Below, one piece after another: positions 49,640 to 59,166 of a stretch of DNA of 64,000 bases. The stretch spans positions 1 through 64,000 of the forward strand of contig JAEYTL010000026.1 in assembly GCA_023434025.1 (NCBI GenBank), given 5' to 3'. This stretch comes from Bacteroidota bacterium. Its GTDB lineage: Bacteria; Bacteroidota; Bacteroidia; Flavobacteriales; Flavobacteriaceae. The notes beneath the pieces are model-generated. The model searched no databases. It had not been told where the DNA came from and worked only from the letters and a program-made list of their open reading frames with translations. The position numbers and the translations under genes are program-made. Each line of letters begins with the position of its first letter. Positions within the stretch are counted from its first letter, which is position 1.

Positions 49640-51820
49640 TTGAAAAACCTCCTCCTCCTCACTCCACCTTTTACCCAACTGAATACACCGTATCCGGCAA
49701 CGGCTTATTTGAAAGGGTTTCTCAACACCAAAAATATTTCCTCTTTTCAGATGGATTTGGGGATCGAAGTGATTCTGGAGATTTTTTCAAAAAAAGGATT
49801 AGAGCAGATTTTCCAAACTCCCAACTCCCAACTTTTAACTCCCAACTTAGAGAGAATCATTGCATTACAAAATGATTATATTCAAACTATTGATAGCGTA
49901 ATTGCTTTTCTTCAAGGAAAAAATCCAACATTAGCCCGGCAGATTTGTTCCGGAAATTTTCTTCCCGAGGCCTCTCGTTTTGAGCAGTTAGATGATATGG
50001 AATATGCGTTTGGAACCATGGGAATGCAAGACAAAGCCAAACATTTAGCAACATTATACCTCGAAGATTTATCCGATTATATCGTGGCGTGTGTGGATGA
50101 AAATTTCGGTTTCAGTCGGTATGCCGAACGATTAGGGCGAAGTGCCAATTCCTTTGACGAATTATATCATCAATTGAATCAAAAACCAACATATATTGAT
50201 GAAATCACACTTTCCATTTTAAATCAAAAACTGTCTGAAATTCAACCTAAACTGGTTTGTTTTTCAGTTCCGTTTCCGGGAAATTTGTACAGTGCTTTTC
50301 GATGTGCTCAATTTATCAAGGCCAATTTTCCTGAAATTAAAACGTCAATGGGAGGTGGTTTTCCCAACACCGAATTACGTGATTTAAATGATAAACGTGT
50401 TTTTGAATTTTTCGATTTTATCACGTTGGATGATGGAGAATTGCCTATTGAACTTCTGGCTTCTAGCTTCCATCTTCCATCTTCCAACCAATATAAACGT
50501 ACTTTCCTCCTCGAAAACAACCAAGTCGTTTACAAAAACAATTCCACCCAGCCCGACTACAAACAATCAGAAGTCGGCACACCCGATTACTCTGATTTGT
50601 ACTTAGATACGTATATTTCCGTTATAGAAATCGCCAACCCGATGCACAGTTTATGGAGCGACGGCCGCTGGAACAAACTCACGATGGCTCACGGTTGCTA
50701 TTGGGGAAAATGTACGTTTTGCGATATTTCACTGGATTACATCAGATTATATGAGCCTGTAGCGGCCAAATTATTGGTGGACAGGATGGAAGAACTCATT
50801 ACTCAAACCGGCGAAAACGGATTCCATTTTGTGGACGAAGCAGCTCCTCCGGCTTTAATGCGAGAAGTAGCCTTAGAAATTCTCCGAAGAAAATTAACCG
50901 TAAGTTGGTGGACAAACATTCGATTTGAAAAAAGTTTTACCGCCGATTTATGTCAACTTCTGAAAGCTTCCGGTTGTATTGCTGTTTCCGGTGGATTAGA
51001 AGTGGCTTCAGACCGGTTGCTGGCACTGATCAAAAAAGGAGTTACGGTGGAACAAGTGGCTCAGGTAACCCGAAATTTTACCGAATCCGGTATCATGGTG
51101 CATGCCTACCTGATGTATGGTTACCCTACTCAAACCGTTCAGGAAACAATTGATAGTCTGGAAATGGTGCGGCAATTGTTTGAATCAGGCATTTTACAAT
51201 CCGGTTTTTGGCACCAGTTTGCCATGACAGCTCACAGTCCGGTTGGCATGGCTCCCGAAGAGTTTGGGGTGATTCCGAAACAAAACGAGATTACTTTTGC
51301 CAACAATGATATTCAGTTTACGGATAAAACCGGTATAAATCACGATAAGTTCAGTTTCGGTTTAAAGAAATCGCTTTTTAATTATATGCACGGCATTTGC
51401 TTTGATTATGATTTGCAGGATTGGTTCGACTTTAAAATACCCAGAACCAAAGTAGCACCTGATTATATACGTTCATGTCTGGAAAAAGAGGATGATTTTT
51501 ATACAAAGCCAACGTCAAAAATTGTTTGGATAGGAGCTAAGCCAGTCACGGAAATTTTTATCAGAACCAGGAAAGGCCAGTCATGGGAAATGATGAAATT
51601 GATTTTTCATACTAAAATGGAAACCGTTGAAATTTTATTAGAAAAAGAAAAAGGGATGTGGTTGTTGGAATGGCTAGAAAAAATTTCAGTTGCCAATACC
51701 AAAATGTTAACTTTTTTACAGGTTAAAGAAGGTTTTGAAACACAATTTGATGACTTTGAATTGTTTTGGTATGCCAAACCGATTAAATCACTTCGGAATA
51801 TAGGTTTGCTGGTTATGTGA
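49640..51820 (+). CDS. B12-binding radical SAM protein
   Basis: 726 residues from TTG 49640 (MKNLLLLTPPFTQLNTPYPA). An earlier TTG at 49622 lies inside a -7-like TATTTTTG (49617-49624) and is rejected. N-terminal cobalamin-binding-like domain (SVPFPGNLYSAFRCAQFIK, FPEIKTSMGGGFPNTE), then the radical SAM core with Cys353, Cys358 and Cys361 in CYWGKCTFC. The substrate is unknown. Two in-frame pieces (49814-49850 giving QTPNSQLLTPNL, and 50457-50490 giving ASSFHLPSSN) come from short DNA repeats. Confidence 0.88.
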   Translation: MKNLLLLTPPFTQLNTPYPATAYLKGFLNTKNISSFQMDLGIEVILEIFSKKGLEQIFQTPNSQLLTPNLERIIALQNDYIQTIDSVIAFLQGKNPTLARQICSGNFLPEASRFEQLDDMEYAFGTMGMQDKAKHLATLYLEDLSDYIVACVDENFGFSRYAERLGRSANSFDELYHQLNQKPTYIDEITLSILNQKLSEIQPKLVCFSVPFPGNLYSAFRCAQFIKANFPEIKTSMGGGFPNTELRDLNDKRVFEFFDFITLDDGELPIELLASSFHLPSSNQYKRTFLLENNQVVYKNNSTQPDYKQSEVGTPDYSDLYLDTYISVIEIANPMHSLWSDGRWNKLTMAHGCYWGKCTFCDISLDYIRLYEPVAAKLLVDRMEELITQTGENGFHFVDEAAPPALMREVALEILRRKLTVSWWTNIRFEKSFTADLCQLLKASGCIAVSGGLEVASDRLLALIKKGVTVEQVAQVTRNFTESGIMVHAYLMYGYPTQTVQETIDSLEMVRQLFESGILQSGFWHQFAMTAHSPVGMAPEEFGVIPKQNEITFANNDIQFTDKTGINHDKFSFGLKKSLFNYMHGICFDYDLQDWFDFKIPRTKVAPDYIRSCLEKEDDFYTKPTSKIVWIGAKPVTEIFIRTRKGQSWEMMKLIFHTKMETVEILLEKEKGMWLLEWLEKISVANTKMLTFLQVKEGFETQFDDFELFWYAKPIKSLRNIGLLVM
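49814..49850. repeat. AACTCCC repeat inside the radical SAM gene
   Basis: Three AACTCCCAACT words, in frame; shared with 36598-36622. Confidence 0.65.
50457..50490. repeat. CTTCCAT repeat inside the radical SAM gene
   Basis: TAGCTTCCATCTTCCATCTT, period 7, in frame and without stops. Confidence 0.6.
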
Positions 51821-51917
51821 TTTTTATGTTGGCTATACTAAATTAGCGAAAATCTCCATAATATCTTTTACGAAAACGTTATAAATACGTATTTTTACCT
51901 CATTCAAAAATACATAT

Positions 51918-52403
51918 ATGGATCAAAAATTCCGGCTTTCAGTCAATCAGAGTGATATCTTTGAAAGAACAGTAGAAGATCTTTCCCGCTTAGATGCAAT
52001 ACCTACATCTCCATCAGCATTTCATATTCTTAACAACAATAAATCATTTTCTGCCAAAATCAGCGAGGCTGATTTTTTTAAAAAGACATACACTGTCGAA
52101 GTGAATCAGAATTCATATACAGTTACAATAGCAGATTCATTAGATATGTTAATCAAAGAAATGGGATTCGAAGTAGGTAAGGCTAAGCAGATTAATGCAA
52201 TCAATGCACCCATGCCGGGGTTAATTCTGGAAATCAGTGTTTTGGTTGGTCAGGAAGTAAAAGAAGGTGACCACCTACTCATTTTAGAGGCTATGAAAAT
52301 GGAAAATAGCTTTGTTTCACCAAGAGATGGCATTATTAAATCGATTGCGGTTTCCAAAGGAGATGCGGTAGAGAAAGGACAATTGCTGATTGAGTTTGAG
52401 TAA
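51918..52403 (+). CDS. Biotin carboxyl carrier protein of acyl-CoA carboxylase
   Basis: 161 residues. The C-terminal 75 residues are a biotinyl domain with the biotin-bearing Lys127 in EAMKMENSF and an NAPMPGLILEI start. The N-terminal half (KTYTVEVNQNSYTVTIADSL) probably docks it to the enzyme. First gene of a three-gene operon with biotin carboxylase (36 bases on) and carboxyltransferase. A propionyl-CoA carboxylase is the likely assembly. Confidence 0.92.
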   Translation: MDQKFRLSVNQSDIFERTVEDLSRLDAIPTSPSAFHILNNNKSFSAKISEADFFKKTYTVEVNQNSYTVTIADSLDMLIKEMGFEVGKAKQINAINAPMPGLILEISVLVGQEVKEGDHLLILEAMKMENSFVSPRDGIIKSIAVSKGDAVEKGQLLIEFE

Positions 52404-52409
52404 ATGGTT

Positions 52410-52433
52410 GAATTTAGAATTCAGAAGAAGTTT
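52410..52433. repeat. Quasi-tandem short repeat (GAATTTAGAATTC words)
   Basis: Within the short gap of the carboxylase operon; same family as 30422-30443 and 33285-33315. Confidence 0.55.
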
Positions 52434-52438
52434 AAAAG

Positions 52439-53890
52439 ATGAAAAAAATAAGAAAGATATTGGTGGCCAACCGGGGAGAGATTGCCATTCGGGTGATGAA
52501 AACAGCTCAAAAAATGGGTATTAAAACGGTGGCGGTTTATTCAACAATTGACCGCAATGCTCCTCACGTAAAATTTGCCGATGAAGCGGTTTGGGTAGGC
52601 GAGTCGCCTTCCAATCAGTCTTATTTGTTGGGCAATCGAATCATTGAAGCAGCCAAATCATTAGGGGTAGATGCGATCCATCCGGGTTACGGATTCTTAA
52701 GTGAAAATGCCGCTTTTGCTGAAGAAGCAGAAAAGAATAACATTATTTTCATCGGACCAAAATCGAAAGCCATTCATATTATGGGAAGTAAACTGGCAGC
52801 CAAAGAAGCGGTGAAAGCATACAATATCCCGATGGTTCCCGGTTATGATCAGGCAATTACTGATGTGGCCAAGGCAAAGAAAGTAGCCACTGATATAGGC
52901 TTTCCTGTTTTAATCAAAGCGTCAGCCGGAGGCGGTGGAAAAGGGATGCGGATTGTAGAAAAAGAGGCCGACTTTGAATCGCAGATGAATCGTGCCATCA
53001 GTGAAGCGACGTCTGCTTTTGGTGATGGTTCTGTTTTTATCGAAAAATATGTGGCATCACCCAGACATATTGAAATCCAGGTAATGGCAGATGCTTACGG
53101 CAATATTTTATACCTTTTTGAGCGGGAATGCAGCATCCAAAGGCGTCATCAAAAAGTAGTGGAAGAAGCTCCGTCTGCTGTTTTAACGCCGGAATTGCGT
53201 AAAAAAATGGGTGAAGCCGCTGTTTTGGTAGCAAAATCGTGTGATTATCTTGGAGCCGGAACCGTAGAATTCTTATTGGATGAAAACCATAATTTTTACT
53301 TTTTGGAAATGAATACCCGTTTACAGGTAGAACATCCGGTAACAGAAATGATTACCGGTGTGGATCTGGTAGAAATGCAGATTCGGGTGGCAGAAGGAGA
53401 TGTTTTATCCATTAAACAGGAAGACCTGCAAATTAAAGGTCATGCCTTAGAGTTAAGGGTTTATGCTGAAGACCCTTTAAATGATTTTCTGCCAAGTGTT
53501 GGCCATTTGGAAGAATACAGGTTGCCTGAGGGTGATGGTATTCGGGTAGATAACGGGTTTGAGCAAGGAATGGATGTGCCGATTTATTATGATCCGATGT
53601 TGGCCAAATTAATTACTTACGGAAAAACGAGGGCAGAAGCAATTCAGTTAATGTGTAAAGCAATCGATGCCTACAAAGTGAAAGGTGTGCAAACCACTTT
53701 GCCATTCGGGAAGTTTGTTTGTGAGCACGAAGCTTTTTGTACCGGAAATTTTGATACGCATTTTGTTAAAAAATATTACAATGCCGAAAAACTGAGATCG
53801 AAGCACACTGAGGAAGCTGAAATTGCAGCATTAGTGGCTTTGAAGCAATACCTTGAAGATCAGAAAATTGTTCGATTACCAATTCAGTAA
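52439..53890 (+). CDS. accC: Biotin carboxylase subunit
   Basis: 483 residues. ILVANRGEIAIRVMKTAQKM at the start, ATP-grasp region with KASAGGGGKGMRIV, ERECSIQRRHQKVVEEAPS, and EMNTRLQVEHPVTEMITGVDLV (Glu and Arg in the carboxylation site). It carboxylates the biotin of the upstream carrier protein using ATP and bicarbonate. Slightly longer than E. coli AccC (449). It ends two bases before the carboxyltransferase gene. Confidence 0.95.
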   Translation: MKKIRKILVANRGEIAIRVMKTAQKMGIKTVAVYSTIDRNAPHVKFADEAVWVGESPSNQSYLLGNRIIEAAKSLGVDAIHPGYGFLSENAAFAEEAEKNNIIFIGPKSKAIHIMGSKLAAKEAVKAYNIPMVPGYDQAITDVAKAKKVATDIGFPVLIKASAGGGGKGMRIVEKEADFESQMNRAISEATSAFGDGSVFIEKYVASPRHIEIQVMADAYGNILYLFERECSIQRRHQKVVEEAPSAVLTPELRKKMGEAAVLVAKSCDYLGAGTVEFLLDENHNFYFLEMNTRLQVEHPVTEMITGVDLVEMQIRVAEGDVLSIKQEDLQIKGHALELRVYAEDPLNDFLPSVGHLEEYRLPEGDGIRVDNGFEQGMDVPIYYDPMLAKLITYGKTRAEAIQLMCKAIDAYKVKGVQTTLPFGKFVCEHEAFCTGNFDTHFVKKYYNAEKLRSKHTEEAEIAALVALKQYLEDQKIVRLPIQ

Positions 53891-53892
53891 GT

Positions 53893-55434
53893 ATGGAAAA
53901 TAAAATAAAAGTATTACAGGATAAATTAGCCGAAGCCCGATTAGGAGGAGGTAAAAAAAGAATTGAAACCCAACATACCAAGAAAAAATTAACAGCTCGG
54001 GAACGGGTGAATTACTTGATGGACGAAGGTTCATTTGAAGAAATAGATGCATTGGTCACGCACCGGACCACTGATTTCGGAATGCAGGAGGAATTGATAT
54101 ACGGCGACGGAGTAATCACCGGATATGGCACCGTTAACGGAAGGCTGGTTTTTGTTTTTGCTCAGGATTTCACGGTTTTTGGCGGAGCTTTATCCGAAAC
54201 ACATGCAGAAAAAATCTGTAAAGTAATGGACATGGCACTTAAAACAGGGGCTCCGATGATTGGATTGAATGATTCCGGCGGAGCCAGAATTCAGGAAGGT
54301 GTCCGCTCTCTGGGCGGTTATGCCGATATTTTTTACCGCAATGTAAAGTCAAGCGGAATCATCCCGCAAATTTCAGCCATTATGGGGCCTTGTGCCGGCG
54401 GAGCGGTTTATTCTCCGGCCATGACCGATTTTACCATGATGGTAGAAAATACCAGTTATATGTTTGTTACCGGACCCAATGTAGTGAAAACCGTAACGAA
54501 TGAAACCGTAACCTCGGAAGAATTAGGAGGAGCAAGCACGCATTCAACCAAATCAGGGGTAGCACATACTACTTCGGCTAATGATGTGGAATGCCTGGAA
54601 GATGTGAAAAAGTTATTGAGCTATTTACCCCAGAGCAACAAAGAAAAAACACCTAAACTACCTTATGTTTTACATGATGAAATGCGGGAACAGCTTATGT
54701 CCATTATTCCGGATAATCCCAACAAGCCGTATGATATGCATGAAGTGATTCAGGGAATAATTGACGAAGATTCCTTTTTTGAAATTCATAAGGATTATGC
54801 CGAAAATATCATCGTGGGTTTTGCCCGCCTGGGCGGAAGAAGTATCGGAATTGTAGCGAACCAACCATTGTATTTAGCCGGGGTTTTAGATGTAAACAGC
54901 TCGGTAAAAGCGGCTCGTTTTACCCGTTTTTGCGATTGCTTTAATATTCCGCTGTTGGTATTGGTGGATGTGCCCGGATTTTTACCGGGAACCGATCAGG
55001 AATGGAACGGAATTATAGTACACGGAGCCAAATTATTATATGCTTTAAGTGAAGCAAGCGTTCCGAGAGTAACTGTCATTACCCGGAAAGCCTATGGAGG
55101 GGCGTATGATGTAATGAATTCCAAACACATTGGAGCCGACATGAATTTTGCCTGGCCATCGGCAGAAATTGCCGTGATGGGAGCCAAAGGAGCCAGCGAA
55201 ATTATCTTTAAAAAAGAAATTGCTGAAGCTCAGGACCCGGCAGCCAAATTGATAGAAAAGGAAGCCGAATATGCCGAAAAGTTTGCTACTCCCTATCGGG
55301 CTGCCCAGCGAGGGTTTATTGACGAGGTGATTTTGCCTAACGAAACCAGAAAAAAATTATTAAAAGCATTTAGTATGCTGGAGAACAAAGAAGTAGAGTT
55401 GCCTAAGCGGAAACACGGTAATATTCCATTGTAA
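53893..55434 (+). CDS. Acyl-CoA carboxylase carboxyltransferase (propionyl-CoA type)
   Basis: 513 residues, single-chain beta subunit with N- and C-terminal crotonase-type halves. KKLTARERVNYLMDEGSFEE, FAQDFTVFGGALSETHAEKI, GGARIQEGVRSLGGYADIF, AGGAVYSPAMTDF, and DVPGFLPGTDQEW with ARKAYGGAYDVMNSKHIG-like segment ITRKAYGGAYDVM. This layout is the PccB/MmdA type that accepts propionyl-CoA. With MeaB and the adenosyltransferase elsewhere in the window it supports propionyl-CoA to methylmalonyl-CoA conversion. Confidence 0.95.
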   Translation: MENKIKVLQDKLAEARLGGGKKRIETQHTKKKLTARERVNYLMDEGSFEEIDALVTHRTTDFGMQEELIYGDGVITGYGTVNGRLVFVFAQDFTVFGGALSETHAEKICKVMDMALKTGAPMIGLNDSGGARIQEGVRSLGGYADIFYRNVKSSGIIPQISAIMGPCAGGAVYSPAMTDFTMMVENTSYMFVTGPNVVKTVTNETVTSEELGGASTHSTKSGVAHTTSANDVECLEDVKKLLSYLPQSNKEKTPKLPYVLHDEMREQLMSIIPDNPNKPYDMHEVIQGIIDEDSFFEIHKDYAENIIVGFARLGGRSIGIVANQPLYLAGVLDVNSSVKAARFTRFCDCFNIPLLVLVDVPGFLPGTDQEWNGIIVHGAKLLYALSEASVPRVTVITRKAYGGAYDVMNSKHIGADMNFAWPSAEIAVMGAKGASEIIFKKEIAEAQDPAAKLIEKEAEYAEKFATPYRAAQRGFIDEVILPNETRKKLLKAFSMLENKEVELPKRKHGNIPL

Positions 55435-55698
55435 ATACAGTAAGCTGAGGTGAATACTTTTGGGTGTTTTAATAAAAAGATAAATTTACATTTTTTGTAG
55501 CGAAGCAGAAGAAAGCGAAAGGCAGTTGAGTGGAGTGCGATTAACTCAAGATTGAACAGATTGTAATGTTTGCAATTGATGTAGCAGGAGTTTTTTACAT
55601 TAATCAAAAAAGGTTAAAAAAAGAATAGTCTGTTTATTCATTTTCTCTTTTGTAACGATTCTTTTGTTATATTGCTATTTCAGGACAAGATATATTCA

Positions 55699-55726
55699 TG
55701 AAAAAAGAGGAATTAATCTTCCTCTT
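55699..55726 (-). terminator. Terminator overlapping a stop codon
   Basis: On minus AAGAGGAA, loop GATTAA, TTCCTCTT then T run; the loop holds the TAA stop of the exported Lys-rich protein gene, so coding and termination share bases. Confidence 0.8.
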
Positions 55727-56132
55727 CTTTTTTCTTTTTCTTTTTTGATTTTTCTTTGGATTTGTTTTTGTCTTTTAATGCTTCAAAAAGTTTAACTTGA
55801 TCAGGATTTAAAATTTTAATCATTTTTTCATCAAAAGTCTTTATCGCTTCATCATATTTTTCTTTTTTCTGTTCGGAGGGTATTGATAAAGCGATAATTT
55901 TTTCATTTTCGGCTAAATTTTCAGTCAGATAAACTTTTGTAGCGGCTTCCTGAAAACTGTCTAAGTTTAGTTCTTTCTTTAAAAAAGCAAGCGATACTTC
56001 AACAGGGTCTTTCTTTTCCGGTTTATAAGATGATTTACTGTTTCTGTACTGAGACGGGCCAATGGAGCGATCCACCTGTGCATGTACTGTTACCAGAAAG
56101 AGGAGCATACCTAATATTGATATTTTTTTCAT
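55713..56132 (-). CDS. Exported protein with Lys/Glu tail
   Basis: 139 residues. Signal MKKISILGMLLFLVTVHAQ. A helical core (LAFLKKELNLDSFQEAATKV, EKYDEAIKTFDEKMIKILN, PDQVKLFEAL) resembles the Spy/CpxP-like pattern of repeated short helices often found in Flavobacterium, followed by a lysine- and glutamate-rich tail. Function unknown. It follows rimO by six bases on the same strand and is probably co-transcribed. Confidence 0.7.
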   Translation of the reverse strand: MKKISILGMLLFLVTVHAQVDRSIGPSQYRNSKSSYKPEKKDPVEVSLAFLKKELNLDSFQEAATKVYLTENLAENEKIIALSIPSEQKKEKYDEAIKTFDEKMIKILNPDQVKLFEALKDKNKSKEKSKKKKKKEEED

Positions 56133-56138
56133 ACGTAA

Positions 56139-57449
56139 TTATTTTTTATCTACCGGTTCACCGTATAAATCAAATTCAGTGGCATCCGTAATTTTTATCA
56201 TACAGAAGTCCCCTACTTTGACATAAAATTTTGCGGCATCTATTAATACTTCGTTGTCCACATCCGGACTGTCAAACTCTGTTCTTCCAACAAAATACGG
56301 CCCTTCTTTTCTGTCGATAATACACCGGAATGTTTGTCCGATCTTTTCCTGATTCAAATCCCATGAAATCTGAGATTGAATATCCATTATTTCAGCCGCA
56401 CGTTGTTGTTTTACTTCTGCCGGAACATTGTCTTCCAGTAAATAGGCATGTGTGTTTTCTTCATGCGAATAGGCAAAACAGCCTAAACGCTCAAAACGCA
56501 TTTCTTCTACCCAGTTTTTAAGGGTTTGAAAATCTTCTTCGGTTTCACCCGGATACCCAACAATTAATGTTGTTCTGATGGCTATGCCCGGAACAGCTTT
56601 TCTGAATTCTTTTAAAAGATTGGTCGTTTTTTCCTGTGTGGTTCCGCGACGCATCGATTTGAGAATATTGTCTGAAATATGTTGTAACGGAATATCAATA
56701 TAATTACAAATTTTGGGTTCGTTTTTCATCAATTCCAATACATCCATCGGAAATCCGGTGGGGAAGGCATAGTGCAGACGAATCCATTCAATACCGTCAA
56801 CCTTGACCAGATGTTCTAAAAGTTCAGCTAAATTTCGTTTTTTATATAAGTCTAAACCGTAATACGTTAAATCCTGTGCAATTAAGATTAATTCCTTAAC
56901 GCCGTTCTTTGCTAAACCTTCTGCTTCTTTGACCAGTTTTTCAATAGGCTGCGAAACGTGTTTTCCTCTCATAATCGGGATGGCACAAAAACTACACGGA
57001 CGGTCACAACCTTCGGCAATTTTCAGATAGGCAAAGTTCTTGGGGGTTGTTGTGAGTCGTTCGCCTAAAAGCTCATGCTTATAATCTGCTCCCAATGCTT
57101 TTAGCAGAATAGGCAGGTCTGTGGTGCCGAAATACTGATCTACGTTGGGAATCTCTTTTTCCAGATCCGGTTTGTACCGTTCAGACAGACAACCGGTTAC
57201 AAAAACTTTATCTACAATTCCCTGTTCTTTTTTATCAACATATTCCAATATCGTATTGACAGATTCAGCCTTGGCATTATCGATAAAACCACAGGTGTTA
57301 ATGACCACAATATTGCCTTCCTGCTCATGAACAACATCCTTCCCGCTGGCTTTGAGCTGTCCCATCAATACTTCACTGTCATACACATTTTTTGAGCATC
57401 CGAGGGTTATAACGTTGATTTTATTTTTCTTTAACGATTTGGTTCTCAT
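56139..57449 (-). CDS. rimO: Ribosomal protein S12 methylthiotransferase RimO
   Basis: 436 residues. UPF0004 domain with Cys18, Cys53 and Cys87 (TLGCSKN, NTCGFI, TGCLSE) binding one cluster; radical SAM domain with Cys148, Cys152 and Cys155 (CDRPCSFC); C-terminal TRAM domain (about 370-436). The IDIPLQHISDNILKSMRRG segment and TLGCSKN fit RimO rather than MiaB. It methylthiolates Asp88 of S12. A -7-like TAATTTTG on minus (57491-57484) precedes it. Confidence 0.95.
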   Translation of the reverse strand: MRTKSLKKNKINVITLGCSKNVYDSEVLMGQLKASGKDVVHEQEGNIVVINTCGFIDNAKAESVNTILEYVDKKEQGIVDKVFVTGCLSERYKPDLEKEIPNVDQYFGTTDLPILLKALGADYKHELLGERLTTTPKNFAYLKIAEGCDRPCSFCAIPIMRGKHVSQPIEKLVKEAEGLAKNGVKELILIAQDLTYYGLDLYKKRNLAELLEHLVKVDGIEWIRLHYAFPTGFPMDVLELMKNEPKICNYIDIPLQHISDNILKSMRRGTTQEKTTNLLKEFRKAVPGIAIRTTLIVGYPGETEEDFQTLKNWVEEMRFERLGCFAYSHEENTHAYLLEDNVPAEVKQQRAAEIMDIQSQISWDLNQEKIGQTFRCIIDRKEGPYFVGRTEFDSPDVDNEVLIDAAKFYVKVGDFCMIKITDATEFDLYGEPVDKK

Positions 57450-57524
57450 GGTTTTGTTCTCCTTTTTATTCTCAAGAGGGATGCAAAATTACGGTTTTAT
57501 TTGAGATTAATCGAATTAAATAAA

Positions 57525-57553
57525 AAAACCATTCACCTTGCGTAAATGGTTTT
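57525..57553 (-). terminator. Terminator after the FadL-like gene
   Basis: On minus AAACCATTTAC, loop GCAAG, GTGAATGGTTT, with one G-T wobble, then a T run. Confidence 0.8.
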
Positions 57554-57571
57554 GAGTTTTTTATTCATGGG

Positions 57572-59089
57572 TTAAAACTTTATTGTATAACTCAGTGTCA
57601 CATTATTATTAACAGCTGTTAATCTTGAGGTATCACCCAGTCCGGTACTAATCAGGGCATAGTCCATTTTTCTTCTGCTGTAGGCATAAGCCAGGTCTAA
57701 TCTTGAAATTCCAAAATCAAAACCAAAACCACCGGAGTAGCCGGTCAGGTCACCCATAGCTGTATCAGTTTTATACGGGCTTTCTTCAAAGCGATATCCG
57801 CCTCTGAAGCTCCATTGCTTGTGTTTAAATTCACCACCCACTCTGATTTCTGCTGCCGTGTCTAAGTTGGCAGACATAAAGTTGTTTAAAGATTCCAGGC
57901 TGTAATCGTGTCTTGGCCTGAAGGTGGTGTTGCTATAATCTTTCATGGCATAATCTACACTGACCAATGCTTTTTCACCAAACACATAGGCAAAGCTTCC
58001 GGTTAATTTACTTGGCGTCTGAATTTTATAGGAATCGAATATCATAATGACATTGGGGTCAAATACAATAGGGTTGTTTGTGTCACAGTCTGCACAGTAT
58101 GCTATTGTCCGTTGTCTGACTTCATCGGTTAGATTATACCATGTTGGCGACTCATACGCCAGTCCCAGTCTGATGTTATCCGTAATTTTTCCGATGGCAC
58201 CGATACCAAATGAGAACCCGCCACCATACGTGTAGGTCTCGGTGTCAAATTGAACGGAGCGAAGACCGGTTGACGTATTGTTGTTGTATCTTTCGTAGAT
58301 AGAAATTGTATTGGTCAGGTCCGTAAAATGAGCATTCAAGTTCAGTCCGATAAACAGCCTGTCTTTAAAAGAAGTGGCAATATTACCGGTCAGTTTTCCA
58401 TTATAACCAGTTGCAACAGTATAGTTTTCCTGATAATAGTTACCGGCAGTCGGAACATTGGAAACATACATCGTATTGTCCGGGGTGTTATCAACCGGGT
58501 TAAATATGTAGGCATTATAACCTAAAAGTGCCTGTTGGTCAATAAAGCTTAGTTCATCAAAAAAAGCTGTTTCAAGTACATCAAGAAATATACCGCCTTC
58601 ATTAGGCAGTCCGTTGGCAAACCGCAGAAAATAACCGTCAATAGAGTTATTGGGGTTAACACCACGGGTAAAAAACTGATTGTCGAAATTTGAATTGTTT
58701 TCGTAGTTCAGGGCTAAGCTGAACTTATTCCAGCCGTTTGACAGATTATTGTTTTTAAAGACAAACACGGCACCGGCTTGGTTTATATCTAAATCAGAAT
58801 CGTTTTCAATGGTTCTGGTGCCAAAATAACTGGAGCTGTTTCTGATGTTATAACTGCTGAGTGACAGGGTAGCCTGGTTGTAATTAAAGACAGCAGATCC
58901 GGCAGGATTTACGTTAATGGAAGATAAATCTCCGCCAACGGCACCAAAAGCACCGCTCATTGCTCTGAATCGGGCAGAACCGGTTAAGTTATCAATAGCA
59001 TAACGCAACCCTTCGTTAGGCGTTATTTCCTGCGAAATGGAAATAAAGCTTGCAAATAATAAGCTGGAAGTAATAAAAATCTTTTTCAT
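57572..59089 (-). CDS. FadL/OmpP1-type outer membrane porin
   Basis: 505 residues. Signal MKKIFITSSLLFASFISISQ. The N-terminus of the mature protein SARFRAMSGAFGAVGGDLSSINVNPAGSAVF in pieces is the family hatch segment, followed by alternating beta strands that end with SYTIKF, a typical C-terminal aromatic. FadL-like proteins let hydrophobic compounds cross the outer membrane; the substrate here is unknown. Single gene with its own terminator. Confidence 0.9.
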   Translation of the reverse strand: MKKIFITSSLLFASFISISQEITPNEGLRYAIDNLTGSARFRAMSGAFGAVGGDLSSINVNPAGSAVFNYNQATLSLSSYNIRNSSSYFGTRTIENDSDLDINQAGAVFVFKNNNLSNGWNKFSLALNYENNSNFDNQFFTRGVNPNNSIDGYFLRFANGLPNEGGIFLDVLETAFFDELSFIDQQALLGYNAYIFNPVDNTPDNTMYVSNVPTAGNYYQENYTVATGYNGKLTGNIATSFKDRLFIGLNLNAHFTDLTNTISIYERYNNNTSTGLRSVQFDTETYTYGGGFSFGIGAIGKITDNIRLGLAYESPTWYNLTDEVRQRTIAYCADCDTNNPIVFDPNVIMIFDSYKIQTPSKLTGSFAYVFGEKALVSVDYAMKDYSNTTFRPRHDYSLESLNNFMSANLDTAAEIRVGGEFKHKQWSFRGGYRFEESPYKTDTAMGDLTGYSGGFGFDFGISRLDLAYAYSRRKMDYALISTGLGDTSRLTAVNNNVTLSYTIKF

Positions 59090-59166
59090 GTTTTTTTATT
59101 TTTTTCATAAAAATACCCATGTAAACCAAATCTGATTCAACACAGGTATTTTCCATTATTTTTAGA

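Noticed and set aside
55435..55698. Possible gene or element after the carboxylase operon
   Set aside because: No frame with a family signal; only AT-rich spacer with no repeat I can match.
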